Notes under the pieces: generated by a model
The model's database searches: none
Seen by the model: only the letters and a program-made list of their open reading frames with translations
Told to the model about the DNA's origin: nothing
NCBI RefSeq assembly: GCF_900105905.1
Contig: NZ_FNSV01000005.1
Location: forward strand, 5,022,001 to 5,086,000
Reading direction: 5' to 3'
From: Rhodococcus koreensis
GTDB lineage: Bacteria > Actinomycetota > Actinomycetes > Mycobacteriales > Mycobacteriaceae
DNA: 64,000 bases
Part shown: positions 52,946-61,856 of the stretch, piece by piece
Layout: each line of letters opens with the position of its first letter
How positions within the stretch are numbered: the first letter of the stretch is position 1
Program-made: the position numbers and the translations under genes

Positions 52946-54985
52946 GTGCGGGAACAGTCGGCACGGCCGGTTCAGGACCTGCTCGTGGAATTCCTCGGCT
53001 CGAAGCGGATGCTGCTCGTTCTCGACAACTGCGAACAGCTGGTGGACGCCGTCGCGAAACTGGTCGAGATCCTCCTGCGCAGCTGCCCGGAACTCCGCAT
53101 ACTCGCCACCAGTCGAGAGGCCCTCGCCATCGGCGGCGAAGCAGTCCTTCGTGTTCCCCCGCTCACCGTCCCCGAGTCCGACCGTCCTTCCTCATCCAGG
53201 AGCATGCCCCGATCCGACGCAGTCCGGTTGTTCGTCGAGCGTGCCGCGGCCGCTGTCCCGGGCTTCGAACTCAACGACAGCAATCGAGCGGCCGTCGCCG
53301 AAATCTGTCGAAAGCTCGACGGGTTGCCCTTGCCGATCGAACTGGCTGCCGCCCGCCTGCGCGCCATGTCGCCGGAGCAGATTCTTCGACGGCTCACCGA
53401 TCGCTACGAATTGCTGACCGGTGGCACCCGAAGCGCGCCGACCCGACAGCAGACGCTTCGCTTGTGTATCGACTGGAGTTACGAGCTGTGCACCACGCCC
53501 GAGCAGTTGGCTTGGGAAAGGCTAGCGATCTTCGCAGGAAGTTTCGAACTCGATGCGGCAGAGGAAATCTGCGGCTTCGACCTCTCACCATCGGGGGTGG
53601 TCGACGTTGTGACCTCTCTGCTCGACAAATCGATCCTCATTCGCGAGGAATCCGGCCCCGTGGTTCGATTTCGGATGCTCGAGACACTTCGAGGCTTTGG
53701 CGCGGAGAAAGCACAGGAAAGCGGCCGATACCGCGACCTGCGAGTGCGACACAGAGATTGGTACCGCCGGTTGGCTGAGGATGCCAATACACAGTGGATT
53801 GGTGACAGACAGCTGGAATGGTTCCAGCGAATCGAACGTGAGCAACCCAATCTCCGGGAGGCGATGGAATTCTGCGCCTCCGAAGATCCCGTCATCGGCT
53901 TGACGATCGCGAGCGCTCTCTTCCAATTCTGGAACTCGAGGTCGCTGTTCAGTGAAGGACGGTATTGGCTCGACCGGATTCTGGATCGCCACAGCGGGCA
54001 GCCGACAATCGAACGGGTCGAGGCGCTGTATGCCGATAGCGTGTTGGCGGAAATGCAGGGGGACCTCTCGGTCGCAGCCCGGTTGGTGGCGCAGGCACTC
54101 CAGCTCGCCGAGCAGACGCAGGACTCGACGATCGATTCCCTCGCCGCCCATGCGGAGGGGCTTTGCGCACTGTTCAGTGGTGACCTGCCCAAGGCGTGCT
54201 CTCGGCTAGAGGCTTCGGTGTCGGCTTTCGTCGATCCGCGCGATCTCTCCCTCCGGCTCGAGGCGTTGATGTCGCTCGGTATCGCTTACGAATGGCGGGG
54301 CGATACCGACCTTGCGATTTCCCGCTTCGAAGAGGTCCACGAGATCACCCGATCGCGAGGGGAATCGGTGTTGCAGGCCTATTCGCTGTGGGCTCTGGGC
54401 GTTGCCTGGTGGCGGCGGGGCGAACCGCGTCGCGCAACGGAGCAGCTCGAGCGGGGGCTCCGATTGGCACAGGTCGCGAACGACCAGGTCGGGGCTACGA
54501 CCTGTTTGGAGACACTCGCATGGATTGCGGCGAGCGACGAGGAGCCTCGCCGCGCCGCGGTGTTGATGGGGGCTGCCGAAGTACTCAGCCGTGCGGTAGG
54601 CAGTTCCTCCGCATATCTTCCGAACCTCCTCGACTACCACAACGACTGCGAGCGGAGGGCGCGGCAAGCTCTGGGCACAAAAACTTTCGAGGCCGCACGC
54701 CATGAGGGGAATGCTCTCGACCTCGATGCCTCGGTTACCTTTGCGCTCAACAGGCAATCCTCCGACCAAGCGGGCAAGATTCCCAAGCCATCTCTTCTCA
54801 CCAAGCGCGAGCACGAGGTCGCCGAACTCGTGGCGCGGGGGCTGACCAACAAGGCGATCGCTGCCGAGCTCGGCATCTCCCCGCGGACGGTCCAGGGGCA
54901 CGTCGAGCACATCCTCACCAAACTCGGATTCGCGTCGCGGGTCCAGATCGCGGCGTGGATGGTCGAACAGATCAATGAGATATGA
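52946..54985 (+). CDS. LuxR-family ATPase regulator, 5'-truncated (no P-loop)
   Basis: This 679-residue reading carries Walker B MLLVLDNCEQL, the STAND-like RILATSREAL and LPLPIELAAARLR motifs, a TPR-rich middle, and a LuxR helix-turn-helix at the end (LTKREHEVAELVARGLTNKA, then ISPRTVQGHVEHILTKLGF). Full-length relatives have an upstream Walker A (GGVGKTR); here the frame begins with GTG at 52946 (MREQSARPVQDLLVEFLG), past that point. Only 56 bp separate it from the GntR gene and no P-loop is coded there. It is probably a truncated, non-ATP-binding remnant, though the HTH part could still be made. Confidence 0.78.
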   Translation: MREQSARPVQDLLVEFLGSKRMLLVLDNCEQLVDAVAKLVEILLRSCPELRILATSREALAIGGEAVLRVPPLTVPESDRPSSSRSMPRSDAVRLFVERAAAAVPGFELNDSNRAAVAEICRKLDGLPLPIELAAARLRAMSPEQILRRLTDRYELLTGGTRSAPTRQQTLRLCIDWSYELCTTPEQLAWERLAIFAGSFELDAAEEICGFDLSPSGVVDVVTSLLDKSILIREESGPVVRFRMLETLRGFGAEKAQESGRYRDLRVRHRDWYRRLAEDANTQWIGDRQLEWFQRIEREQPNLREAMEFCASEDPVIGLTIASALFQFWNSRSLFSEGRYWLDRILDRHSGQPTIERVEALYADSVLAEMQGDLSVAARLVAQALQLAEQTQDSTIDSLAAHAEGLCALFSGDLPKACSRLEASVSAFVDPRDLSLRLEALMSLGIAYEWRGDTDLAISRFEEVHEITRSRGESVLQAYSLWALGVAWWRRGEPRRATEQLERGLRLAQVANDQVGATTCLETLAWIAASDEEPRRAAVLMGAAEVLSRAVGSSSAYLPNLLDYHNDCERRARQALGTKTFEAARHEGNALDLDASVTFALNRQSSDQAGKIPKPSLLTKREHEVAELVARGLTNKAIAAELGISPRTVQGHVEHILTKLGFASRVQIAAWMVEQINEI

Positions 54986-55580
54986 AGGCCTCTCCCCAAA
55001 TTCCGGAATGGCAACCAGTCTGTGACGTGCCCCAGGCGTCGGCGCCATCAGGTACCGGCACAGTGGTTGGCCGTTTGAGGCTCTGAATTCGGTTCAGACC
55101 CAAGCTGAGGCGCACTCGTAACGGCATCGGCCGGGTGGTTCCCATATTCCCAGTGGATCGGAGACCTCTCACTCGCGAATGCAGCGTTGCTGCACAAAAG
55201 GCGAAGCAGTGGAGCCGTCATATGCACACTATGGGTCTAACTATCTCAGTTGTCTCGCTGCAGACTGAACATGAACAACGTCACGCGAGGAAGTTCTGAG
55301 ATTCATGTTCTCTACCAGAAGCAATATTCGTCGCATGAGCGGGCGTCGATCCCGCGGCGTGTGCGTTGCCAGGCCTCGCGGCTGGAGCCCCGCGGGACGG
55401 TGGAGCCTCGGCAGAGCAGGCTGCCGGTGTCGATCGCAGAGCTGAGCGACGGGATCATCGCGAAACCTCACGAAGCCTCGAACGCCCCCGAAGGCGATGC
55501 CATCGAGATCGCCGAACTCCTCCGGGCGCACCACAACCACACCGATTCCCTTGATTCTGCAGAGCAGGAAAGGACCACCC
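54986..55580. other. 595-bp intergenic stretch, no supported gene
   Basis: The stretch is less GC-rich than the core region. Short open frames on both strands (for example plus 55250-55588, 112 codons) match no family I recognise and overlap the ThDP gene start. It must contain the promoter of the ThDP enzyme gene, whose ribosome site AGGAAAGGA lies at 55566-55574. Possibly degenerate remnants of earlier genes. Confidence 0.6.
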
Positions 55581-57368
55581 ATGCCTAAGCTGACAGGCGG
55601 CCAGGTCGTCGCACAGGTCTTGAAACAGTACGGAGTTCCGTACGTCGCCGGCATCCCCGGCCACGGGATCTGGTCATTGACCGATGCGTTTCTGGAGAAG
55701 GGATCCGAGATCCCCTTCATCCAGGTGTTCCACGAGCAGAGCGCCGTGCACCTTGCGGACGGCTTTTATCGGGCGTCCGGCAAGCCGATGGCAGCGGTGA
55801 CCTCCATTGGTGCGGGCGCCGCGAACACCGTTCTCGGCCTCGCCACCGCGTACAGTGACTCGACGAGCCTGCTCTGTATCACCGGCGGCCCGCCGACCCA
55901 CATGCGGGGACACGGCTTGCTGCAGGAACTCGACCGCCACACCGACAACGGTTTCCCGCAGGTCACCGACGCGGTATCGAAGCGGAGCTGGGTCGCGACC
56001 CGCGTCGAGGAACTGCCGTTCATCATGCACCGGGCGTTCAACACGATGCTGACCGGCCGTCCGGGCCCCGCCCACATCGAGGTTCCGATGGATGTGCAGG
56101 CAGAGGCAGCCGAGGTATCCCTGCATGACCTCGCGCGGCGGCTGCCGGTCGGGCTGCAGCAGCCCGACCCCTTGGCGGTCGATCGAGCTGCCCGCGTCCT
56201 CGTGGACTCGGCGCGTCCGGTGATCGTTGTCGGCGGCGGCGCGATCACTGCCGATGCCGCTCAGGAAGTCCTGCGGCTCGCCGAAACATGGCAGATCCCC
56301 GTGGTGACCACATGGAACGGCAAGGGCGCCTTCCCCGAAGACCACGACCTGTTCGCTGGCAGCGTCGGACAGACCGGCACCATCGTCGGCAACGCCATTG
56401 CATCCAAAGCGGATGTGGTGATCTCCGTCGGGTGCCGGTTCACCGACTGGTCGGCATCGAGTTACGCCCAGGGGGTGACCTTCTCCATTCCGCCGGCCAA
56501 GCTCATCCACATCGACATCGACCCGCACGAAATCGGTAAGAACTACCCGGCCGAGGTCGGCATCGTCGCCGACGCCAAGCCGACAGTCGATGCCATTACC
56601 GCGGCACTGCCTTCCGCCTCGCCGCAGCGTGGCGAGTACCTCGCCGAACTGGGGCGTCTGAAGGAGGAATGGGAGGAACAACTCGCCTCTCGCCGCGACT
56701 CGGATCGGTACCCATTCACGTCACAGCGTCCCCTCGGCGGATTACGCAATGTAATGGAGCGAGACGGAATCATCGTCGCCGGCTCCGGCAACACCCAGGG
56801 CGCGGTCAAGCAGACCTTCCCGGTCTACCAGCCACGCACGCACCTGACCTCCGGTGGGTTCTCCTCGATGGGTTGGGCGATTCCCGCCGCCATGGGAGCC
56901 AAGCTCGCCGCCCCCGACCGTCAGGTCGCGTGTGTCGTCGGTGACGGGGACTTCCTGATGACTGCGCAGGAGATCGGGATCTGCGTCACCCATGACATTC
57001 CGGTTGTCTTCGTCGTCCAGGACAACTCCGGGTTCATGTCGATCCGCGGCGGCCAGCGTAAGCAGACCAGTCGGCACATCGGTACCGAATTCAACCGACC
57101 GGACGGCACGCCGTACAGCCCCGATTTCAAGGCCCTCGGAACGGCATTCGGGCTCGAGTCGTTCCGCGTCGAGGATCCTTCAGATCTCGAGGCGACCTAT
57201 CGCAAAGCCTTCGAATCGAAGGCTCCGGCCCTGATCGAGGTGCCCACCGACCGCGACGCGGCCGGACCGTGGGTTCCGGGTTGGTGGGACTTCCCGGTTC
57301 CCGCGTATATCGACGACGAACGCCAGGGCGAATACTCGTCCATGCGCGCGAAGGAACAGCACCTGTAG
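55581..57368 (+). CDS. Thiamine diphosphate-dependent enzyme, ALS/IolD-like
   Basis: The 595-residue protein has the three-domain architecture of the acetolactate-synthase family. The N-terminal catalytic Glu lies in VFHEQSAVHLADGFYRASG (E52), and the middle domain has VDSARPVIVVGGGAITAD. The ThDP-Mg motif begins GDGDFLMTAQEI near residue 453 and closes with QDNSGFMS. The C-terminal WWDFPVPAYIDD recalls inositol-degradation IolD-like proteins more than biosynthetic ALS. A carboligase, C-C hydrolase or decarboxylase role is possible. ATG 55581 follows AGGAAAGGA. A frameshifted aldo/keto reductase follows. Confidence 0.82.
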   Translation: MPKLTGGQVVAQVLKQYGVPYVAGIPGHGIWSLTDAFLEKGSEIPFIQVFHEQSAVHLADGFYRASGKPMAAVTSIGAGAANTVLGLATAYSDSTSLLCITGGPPTHMRGHGLLQELDRHTDNGFPQVTDAVSKRSWVATRVEELPFIMHRAFNTMLTGRPGPAHIEVPMDVQAEAAEVSLHDLARRLPVGLQQPDPLAVDRAARVLVDSARPVIVVGGGAITADAAQEVLRLAETWQIPVVTTWNGKGAFPEDHDLFAGSVGQTGTIVGNAIASKADVVISVGCRFTDWSASSYAQGVTFSIPPAKLIHIDIDPHEIGKNYPAEVGIVADAKPTVDAITAALPSASPQRGEYLAELGRLKEEWEEQLASRRDSDRYPFTSQRPLGGLRNVMERDGIIVAGSGNTQGAVKQTFPVYQPRTHLTSGGFSSMGWAIPAAMGAKLAAPDRQVACVVGDGDFLMTAQEIGICVTHDIPVVFVVQDNSGFMSIRGGQRKQTSRHIGTEFNRPDGTPYSPDFKALGTAFGLESFRVEDPSDLEATYRKAFESKAPALIEVPTDRDAAGPWVPGWWDFPVPAYIDDERQGEYSSMRAKEQHL

Positions 57369-57377
57369 GAGCGTCCA

Positions 57378-57413
57378 CCGCGCGGAGCCGCCGGCGGGGG
57401 CGGCTCCGCGCGG
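57378..57413. terminator. Hairpin between the ThDP and aldo/keto reductase genes
   Basis: CCGCGCGGAGCCGCC at 57378-57392 pairs perfectly with 57399-57413 around a 6-nt loop. No T-run follows, so it may be an attenuator or mRNA-stability element rather than a full terminator. Confidence 0.65.
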
Positions 57414-57452
57414 CCGGAAGGCGAACAATCCCAGAACCCCGGAAAGCGAACG

Positions 57453-58506
57453 ATGAAGATCACCGATACCAGGCAGCTGGACAGGTCCGGGCTGTCGCTC
57501 GGTGTGATGAGTTTCGACGGCGCGCCCATAGGCAATGTTCTCGGGCGCGTCACCGACGACGAGGCACACGAATTGATCTCCTCGGCATGGGATCTGGGGA
57601 CGAGATACTTTGACAGCGCTCCGTTGTACGGCAACGGGCTGGGCGAATACAGGCTGGGCCATGGTCTGCGTGAGCGTGATCGCGACTCGTATGTGTTGTC
57701 CACCAAAGTCGGCAGGGGCATCTCCCCGTCATCCTTGTCCTCGCGACGCGCATCATGCATGGACACCGCGCCGCTCGAGCCGAGCTTCGACTACAGGCTA
57801 CGGCGGCGTGATGCGCAGTGTCGAACAGAGCTTGCACCGGATGCTGACGGATAGATTCGACATCCTGTTCATCCACGACTGCGACCGCCACACTCATGGT
57901 CACGATCAGCCTGAGATATTCCGTCAAGCTCTCTCCTCGGCGTACCCGGCGTTGGAGTCTCTGCGAAGCCAGGGCGTCGTCAAGGCGCTCGGGTTCGCGA
58001 CCAACGAGGTGGACGTCTGCCACAGCGCGCTCAAGAACACCGACGCGGATTGTTTCTTGCTCTCCGGTCGCTACACCCTCCTCGAGCAGGAGTCGCTCGA
58101 CGATCTTTTGCCCGCGTGCCAGGAGGCCTGCGTCGGGCTGATTCTCGGAGGGGTCTACAACAGCGGAATCCTCGCAACAGGACCGGTCAAGGGCGCGACA
58201 TTCAACGATGCACCCGTACCACCAGCGGTGCGGAAGAAGACCGCACGGATTCAAAAGATCTGCTCGGATCACAACGTGCCGCTTCGTGCAGTGGCGCTTC
58301 AGTTCGCGATCGCGCACCCTGCAGTGGCGAGTGTGTGTGTCCGCGCGGGAAATCAGCAGGAACAACAGTTCGATGCCGAGTTGTTCGAATACGACATCCC
58401 TACCGAGTTGTGGGCAGACTTGCGTGCCGCCGAATTGATTCGTGCGGATGCGCCCACTCCGGGTGACGTTCCTCGAACGACTGGGCACGCCTACTCTCCC
58501 ACCTGA
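57453..58506 (+). pseudogene. Aldo/keto reductase disrupted by a single-base frameshift
   Basis: The first frame (57453 to about 57797) gives a normal AKR start with GTRYFDSAPLYGNGLGEYRLG and STKVGRG, ending in PLEPSFDY. The second frame resumes at YGGVMRSVEQSLHRML, DILFIHDCD, and runs to 58506 with VVKALGFATNEVD and AVALQFAIAHPAVASVCV. The sequence GACTACAGGCTACGG has one base more than the expected FDYSYGG coding, so an extra G at 57796-57797 explains the break. The combined protein would be about 350 residues, like D-threo-aldose 1-dehydrogenases. It could also be a sequencing error. Confidence 0.82.
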
Positions 58507-58558
58507 ACGCTGATGGCTGCAGCGGATCAAGCCTGCCGTGAGGATTCTGCGAGACATT

Positions 58559-58583
58559 GGGGCCGACCACAGCGGTCGGCCCC
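58559..58583. terminator. Bidirectional terminator between AKR and ferredoxin reductase
   Basis: GGGGCCGACC at 58559-58568 pairs with 58574-58583 around ACAGC. It is placed between convergent transcripts. Confidence 0.82.
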
Positions 58584-58605
58584 TGTTCGCGGATGCACCC
58601 CGATG

Positions 58606-59841
58606 TCAGGGAACAGCCACGAGGGCTGCCGCGCCGTCCGCGACTCTGTCCGGTGGGATGGTCATGCGCTGTGACAGAGCCTTCCTCGCGAGCATGTAAT
58701 CCTGCGGCCTGTTGACGGCGTGGACGGCCAGGAGCCGTCCGTCTCGGTAGTAGAACGCCGAAAACTTCTCGGCCGCAGGTTCACCACGGAGCTCGACGTG
58801 GTCGTAGCCCTCCGTGAGACCTGCCATCTGGAGCTTGAGATCGCCTTGGTTTGACCAGAACCAGGGCAGCGCCGAGTGCGTGAACGGCTGCCCTGCAATA
58901 GATGCAGCGGCAACCTTGGCCTGGTCGACTGCGTTCTGTACCGATTCGAGCCGGACGAAGCCGGAACCTGTCATCGGATTCGGCCCGACGGTGCAATCTC
59001 CTGCGGCGACGACCCGGGAATCGCTCGTCCGGGCGAAGGAGTCGACGACGATGCCGCCGGCGGTCTCCAGTCCGAGGCGTTCGGCCAGCTCGAGGCGGGG
59101 TGTCATGCCGACCCCGACGATAACGACGTCCGCCGGCAGCAGACTTCCGTCGGACAAGCGGACACCGGTGGCCTGTCCGTCGTTGCCTTCGATCGCGGTG
59201 ACGCCGTCCCCCAGCCGGATGTGCGTTCCGCGACGCTGGTGGGCTTCGGTGAGGAAGGCGGACATCTCGGGAGCTACGGTGCGCGAGAGCAGTCGTTCTG
59301 CGAGTTCGACCACTGTCACGGTTTTGCCTCGCCCGCGTGCCATGGCCGCGGCCTCGAGTCCCACGAACCCGCCGCCGATGACGACGACGGATGCCCCGTG
59401 CTCGAGGTGGCTGATGAGTTGTACCGCGTCGGCGATGGTCCGTAGGTAGCACACGCCTGTGAGGTCGGAGCCCGGGACCGTCAAGCGGCGGGGTCGGCCT
59501 CCCACCGCCAACATCAGGTGGTGGAACGACTTCTCCGTACCGTCATGGAGCTGCGCGGTGCCTGCGGCATCGGCAGTCCCGCCATCGAATTCGATGTCGG
59601 TGACCCGCTGATTGCACAGGACTTCGACACGTATCTTGTCGTAGTACGCAGGTTTGCGGAACTGAAGGGTTTCGTGATCGGCGGTTCCCGCGAGGAACGC
59701 CTTCGACAGCGGTGGCCTCTGGTACGGGAGGTGCGGCTCCGAGCCCACGATGGTGATGTCCGCCGTGTAACCCATCTCCCGCAATGAGAACGCCGCCTGC
59801 GCTCCGGCCTGGCCGCCGCCGACGATGAGTGTGCCGGTCAT
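58606..59841 (-). CDS. Ferredoxin reductase (rhodocoxin-reductase type)
   Basis: The 411-residue flavoprotein passes electrons from NAD(P)H to a [2Fe-2S] ferredoxin. FAD and NAD motifs are VGGGQAGAQAAFSL at residues 7-20 and VVVIGGGFVGLEAAAMA near 152-168. The SRVVAAGDC region follows, and a C-terminal reductase domain with PWFWSNQGDLKLQMAG. It is the last gene of the monooxygenase-ferredoxin-reductase operon; its ATG overlaps the ferredoxin stop (ATGA). In other bacteria this type serves P450 or Rieske oxygenases. Confidence 0.93.
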   Translation of the reverse strand: MTGTLIVGGGQAGAQAAFSLREMGYTADITIVGSEPHLPYQRPPLSKAFLAGTADHETLQFRKPAYYDKIRVEVLCNQRVTDIEFDGGTADAAGTAQLHDGTEKSFHHLMLAVGGRPRRLTVPGSDLTGVCYLRTIADAVQLISHLEHGASVVVIGGGFVGLEAAAMARGRGKTVTVVELAERLLSRTVAPEMSAFLTEAHQRRGTHIRLGDGVTAIEGNDGQATGVRLSDGSLLPADVVIVGVGMTPRLELAERLGLETAGGIVVDSFARTSDSRVVAAGDCTVGPNPMTGSGFVRLESVQNAVDQAKVAAASIAGQPFTHSALPWFWSNQGDLKLQMAGLTEGYDHVELRGEPAAEKFSAFYYRDGRLLAVHAVNRPQDYMLARKALSQRMTIPPDRVADGAAALVAVP

Positions 59842-60161
59842 GACTGCTCCGGTGCGATCTCGATGCGGAGGCCGTCGAGGCCGTGGTGGTATTCGATCTG
59901 GCAGGCCAGCCGGCTGGTGTTTCTCCGTTCGGCCATCGTGCCGTCGAGCATGTCGTCTTCGAGATCACCGGGCGGACCGACGCGGTCGGCATACTCCGGG
60001 TCGATGTAGATGTGGCAGGTTGCGCACGCTCCTGCGCCGCCGCACTCGGCGACGATCCCCGGCACACCGTCCTGAACGGCGATTTCCATCACCGACGTTC
60101 CGGGCTCGGCCTCGAGCGTGTGGGCTTCGCCCTGTGGAGTGACGAATTGAATAGTGGACAT
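59838..60161 (-). CDS. [2Fe-2S] ferredoxin (adrenodoxin/rhodocoxin type)
   Basis: The 107-residue ferredoxin from ATG 60161 (MSTIQFVTPQGEAHTLEAEP), behind AGGAGG, binds its cluster through C40, C46, C49 and C87: CGGAGACATC then LACQIEYHHGLDG. The acidic helix DLEDDMLDG, which docks to reductases, is present. A longer frame to 60323 crosses the gap and is rejected. It lies between the FAD monooxygenase and ferredoxin reductase genes. Confidence 0.94.
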   Translation of the reverse strand: MSTIQFVTPQGEAHTLEAEPGTSVMEIAVQDGVPGIVAECGGAGACATCHIYIDPEYADRVGPPGDLEDDMLDGTMAERRNTSRLACQIEYHHGLDGLRIEIAPEQS

Positions 60162-60249
60162 CTGAATCCTCCTTGCGCGCACTGGCCCGGCACGAGAACG
60201 AACAGTGTTGGTACAGAATCGTTCCGGTTCTGCCGAGTTCAGTTGGAAA

Positions 60250-61632
60250 CTAGAAAGTGGCGGCCGCCGCGGTGGAATCGGTGGACCGGACCTCGGTGGG
60301 GTAACGGCCTGGATCCGCGCCACCTGTGGTGCGTTCGCTGTCGATCCAGTCTTCGACCCTGAGCTGGATTGCTTCGGTCCGCAGAACCTCCGGGTCGATG
60401 TAGAACGCTGCCATTCCGGCGGCGAGGGCCACTTCAGGGTCGACGGTCGCCAATTCCTCTACTGCGGCGGCGTAGGCGCACTCCTCGGGTGAGGGCGGGG
60501 TGAAGTTTGTGCATTCGGAGCCTTCGAACATCGAGTCGACTGCCGCGGACATCGAGAACGCGGCGTCGATTACTCTCGCCAGATCGCCTTGTACGTCGTG
60601 TGCCAGAGCGTCGAGCGACGATCTCGTGTCGAGCGCGGCTTTGAGGAGACGTCCCCCGGATGCCGCCAGGGTCATGCCCTGACCGTAGATGGGATTGAAC
60701 GATGCGGACGCGTCACCGACGACGAGCAGCCTGTCCGGAAGGGACTCGTCCTCCCAGCGCCGCCGCAGGTTGCCATCCTGGTGGTAGGTATTGATATCAC
60801 TTACGGGAACAGATCGACGCGCGATCTCGCCGAGCAACGGCGAGCGGGCATCGTCGAGGAAATCGAGGAAGCCTTCTCTTTCTCGCGGCGGGTAGTCCCG
60901 CATCATCCCGATCGCGCTCAGGGAATGAACCCCGTTGTCGGCCGGCAAAAGCACACCGCCCCGGTGGTGCCCGGGCGCGGGATGCACTACGAGACCGAGA
61001 GCGCCGTCGAGAACTCCTTCCGGGATGCGAACGAACTGCGTCGCGTAACCCATGTAGGCGTTCGCGCGGACTTCGGTGGGTGCGCCGAAGCCGAGGTCTT
61101 GCAACCATGCCGGGGACTTGGTGCGTCTGCCCGAGGCGTCGACGACGAAGTCTGCTTCGATCTCGGATCCATCCCGGAGGCGAGTGCCGAGGACGCGCGA
61201 ACGATCATCCGACAACAGGAATCCGCGCGCAGACCCGTGCCGAATGCTGACGTTGCCGAGTGCCAGGACACGCTCTCGAATGACCAGCTCGAAAAGTGGG
61301 CGGCGGAATGCGACGGCATTCGCGCTGTCTACCCGCACCTTCCAACCGGATTCGGACATCATCGGCACTGTGGCGAGTTGATCGAACTCGAGGCACCCGC
61401 GTTCGACGAAGTTTTGTCGAATGCCGGGAAGCACTTCTTCCATGCGTTCGAGGCCGAGCGGGAGGATCACGTGAACTTGATTTCCTTGGGGAACACCTGC
61501 TCGGGGCTCGGGGCTGCCCGAAAGTTGATCGCGCTCGACCACGGTGACGCGCTCGAAACGGTCGCTTGCGGCGGCGGCGGCCATCAGGCCTGCGACGCTT
61601 CCGCCGATCACGACGAGGTGACCATGTGTCAT
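60250..61632 (-). CDS. FAD-dependent monooxygenase/hydroxylase-like protein
   Basis: The 460-residue product from ATG 61632 (MTHGHLVVIGGSVAGLMAAAAA) has the FAD-binding GGSVAGL loop and VVERD. GVPQGNQVHVILPLGLERME and the DG-type FVVDASGRRTKSPAWL are present, and GDASASFNPIYGQGMTLAAS near residue 309 completes the flavin site. It belongs to the PHBH-like class A flavoprotein group, which usually takes electrons directly from NAD(P)H. Here the gene leads an operon with a ferredoxin and ferredoxin reductase and lacks an obvious P450 partner. The substrate is unknown. A TetR gene is divergent. Confidence 0.85.
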   Translation of the reverse strand: MTHGHLVVIGGSVAGLMAAAAASDRFERVTVVERDQLSGSPEPRAGVPQGNQVHVILPLGLERMEEVLPGIRQNFVERGCLEFDQLATVPMMSESGWKVRVDSANAVAFRRPLFELVIRERVLALGNVSIRHGSARGFLLSDDRSRVLGTRLRDGSEIEADFVVDASGRRTKSPAWLQDLGFGAPTEVRANAYMGYATQFVRIPEGVLDGALGLVVHPAPGHHRGGVLLPADNGVHSLSAIGMMRDYPPREREGFLDFLDDARSPLLGEIARRSVPVSDINTYHQDGNLRRRWEDESLPDRLLVVGDASASFNPIYGQGMTLAASGGRLLKAALDTRSSLDALAHDVQGDLARVIDAAFSMSAAVDSMFEGSECTNFTPPSPEECAYAAAVEELATVDPEVALAAGMAAFYIDPEVLRTEAIQLRVEDWIDSERTTGGADPGRYPTEVRSTDSTAAAATF

Positions 61633-61727
61633 GTCAGTACTCCAATGGTGAGTAGGAATCCGGTGCGATGACGGCGCTGAGCGAGTGGGCGGCTCCGACT
61701 GCGGGAGCCGTCTGCACTTCACATCCG

Positions 61728-61776
61728 TGTACATATGTACATGTACATTTGTACATTATGGGTGTACGTTTGTACA
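61728..61776. promoter_or_regulatory. Three TGTAC-N4-GTACA operators between monooxygenase and TetR genes
   Basis: TGTACATATGTACA at 61728-61741 is a perfect palindrome. TGTACATTTGTACA at 61742-61755 and TGTACGTTTGTACA at 61763-61776 share the 5-4-5 arms. Their centres are 14 and 21 bp apart. They lie in the 224-bp divergent gap, so they are very likely the binding sites of the adjacent TetR protein. Confidence 0.88.
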
Positions 61777-61856
61777 CGTGTCAATCGTGTGGATCCAGGG
61801 CGAGCCTGGTGGACCTGGAACCGAGCGACGTCCCCAGGCATCGAGGAGTGGTGACG

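Noticed and set aside
55250..55588. 112-codon plus-strand frame before the ThDP gene
   Set aside because: No family resemblance, overlap with the ThDP start and a competing antisense frame make it doubtful.
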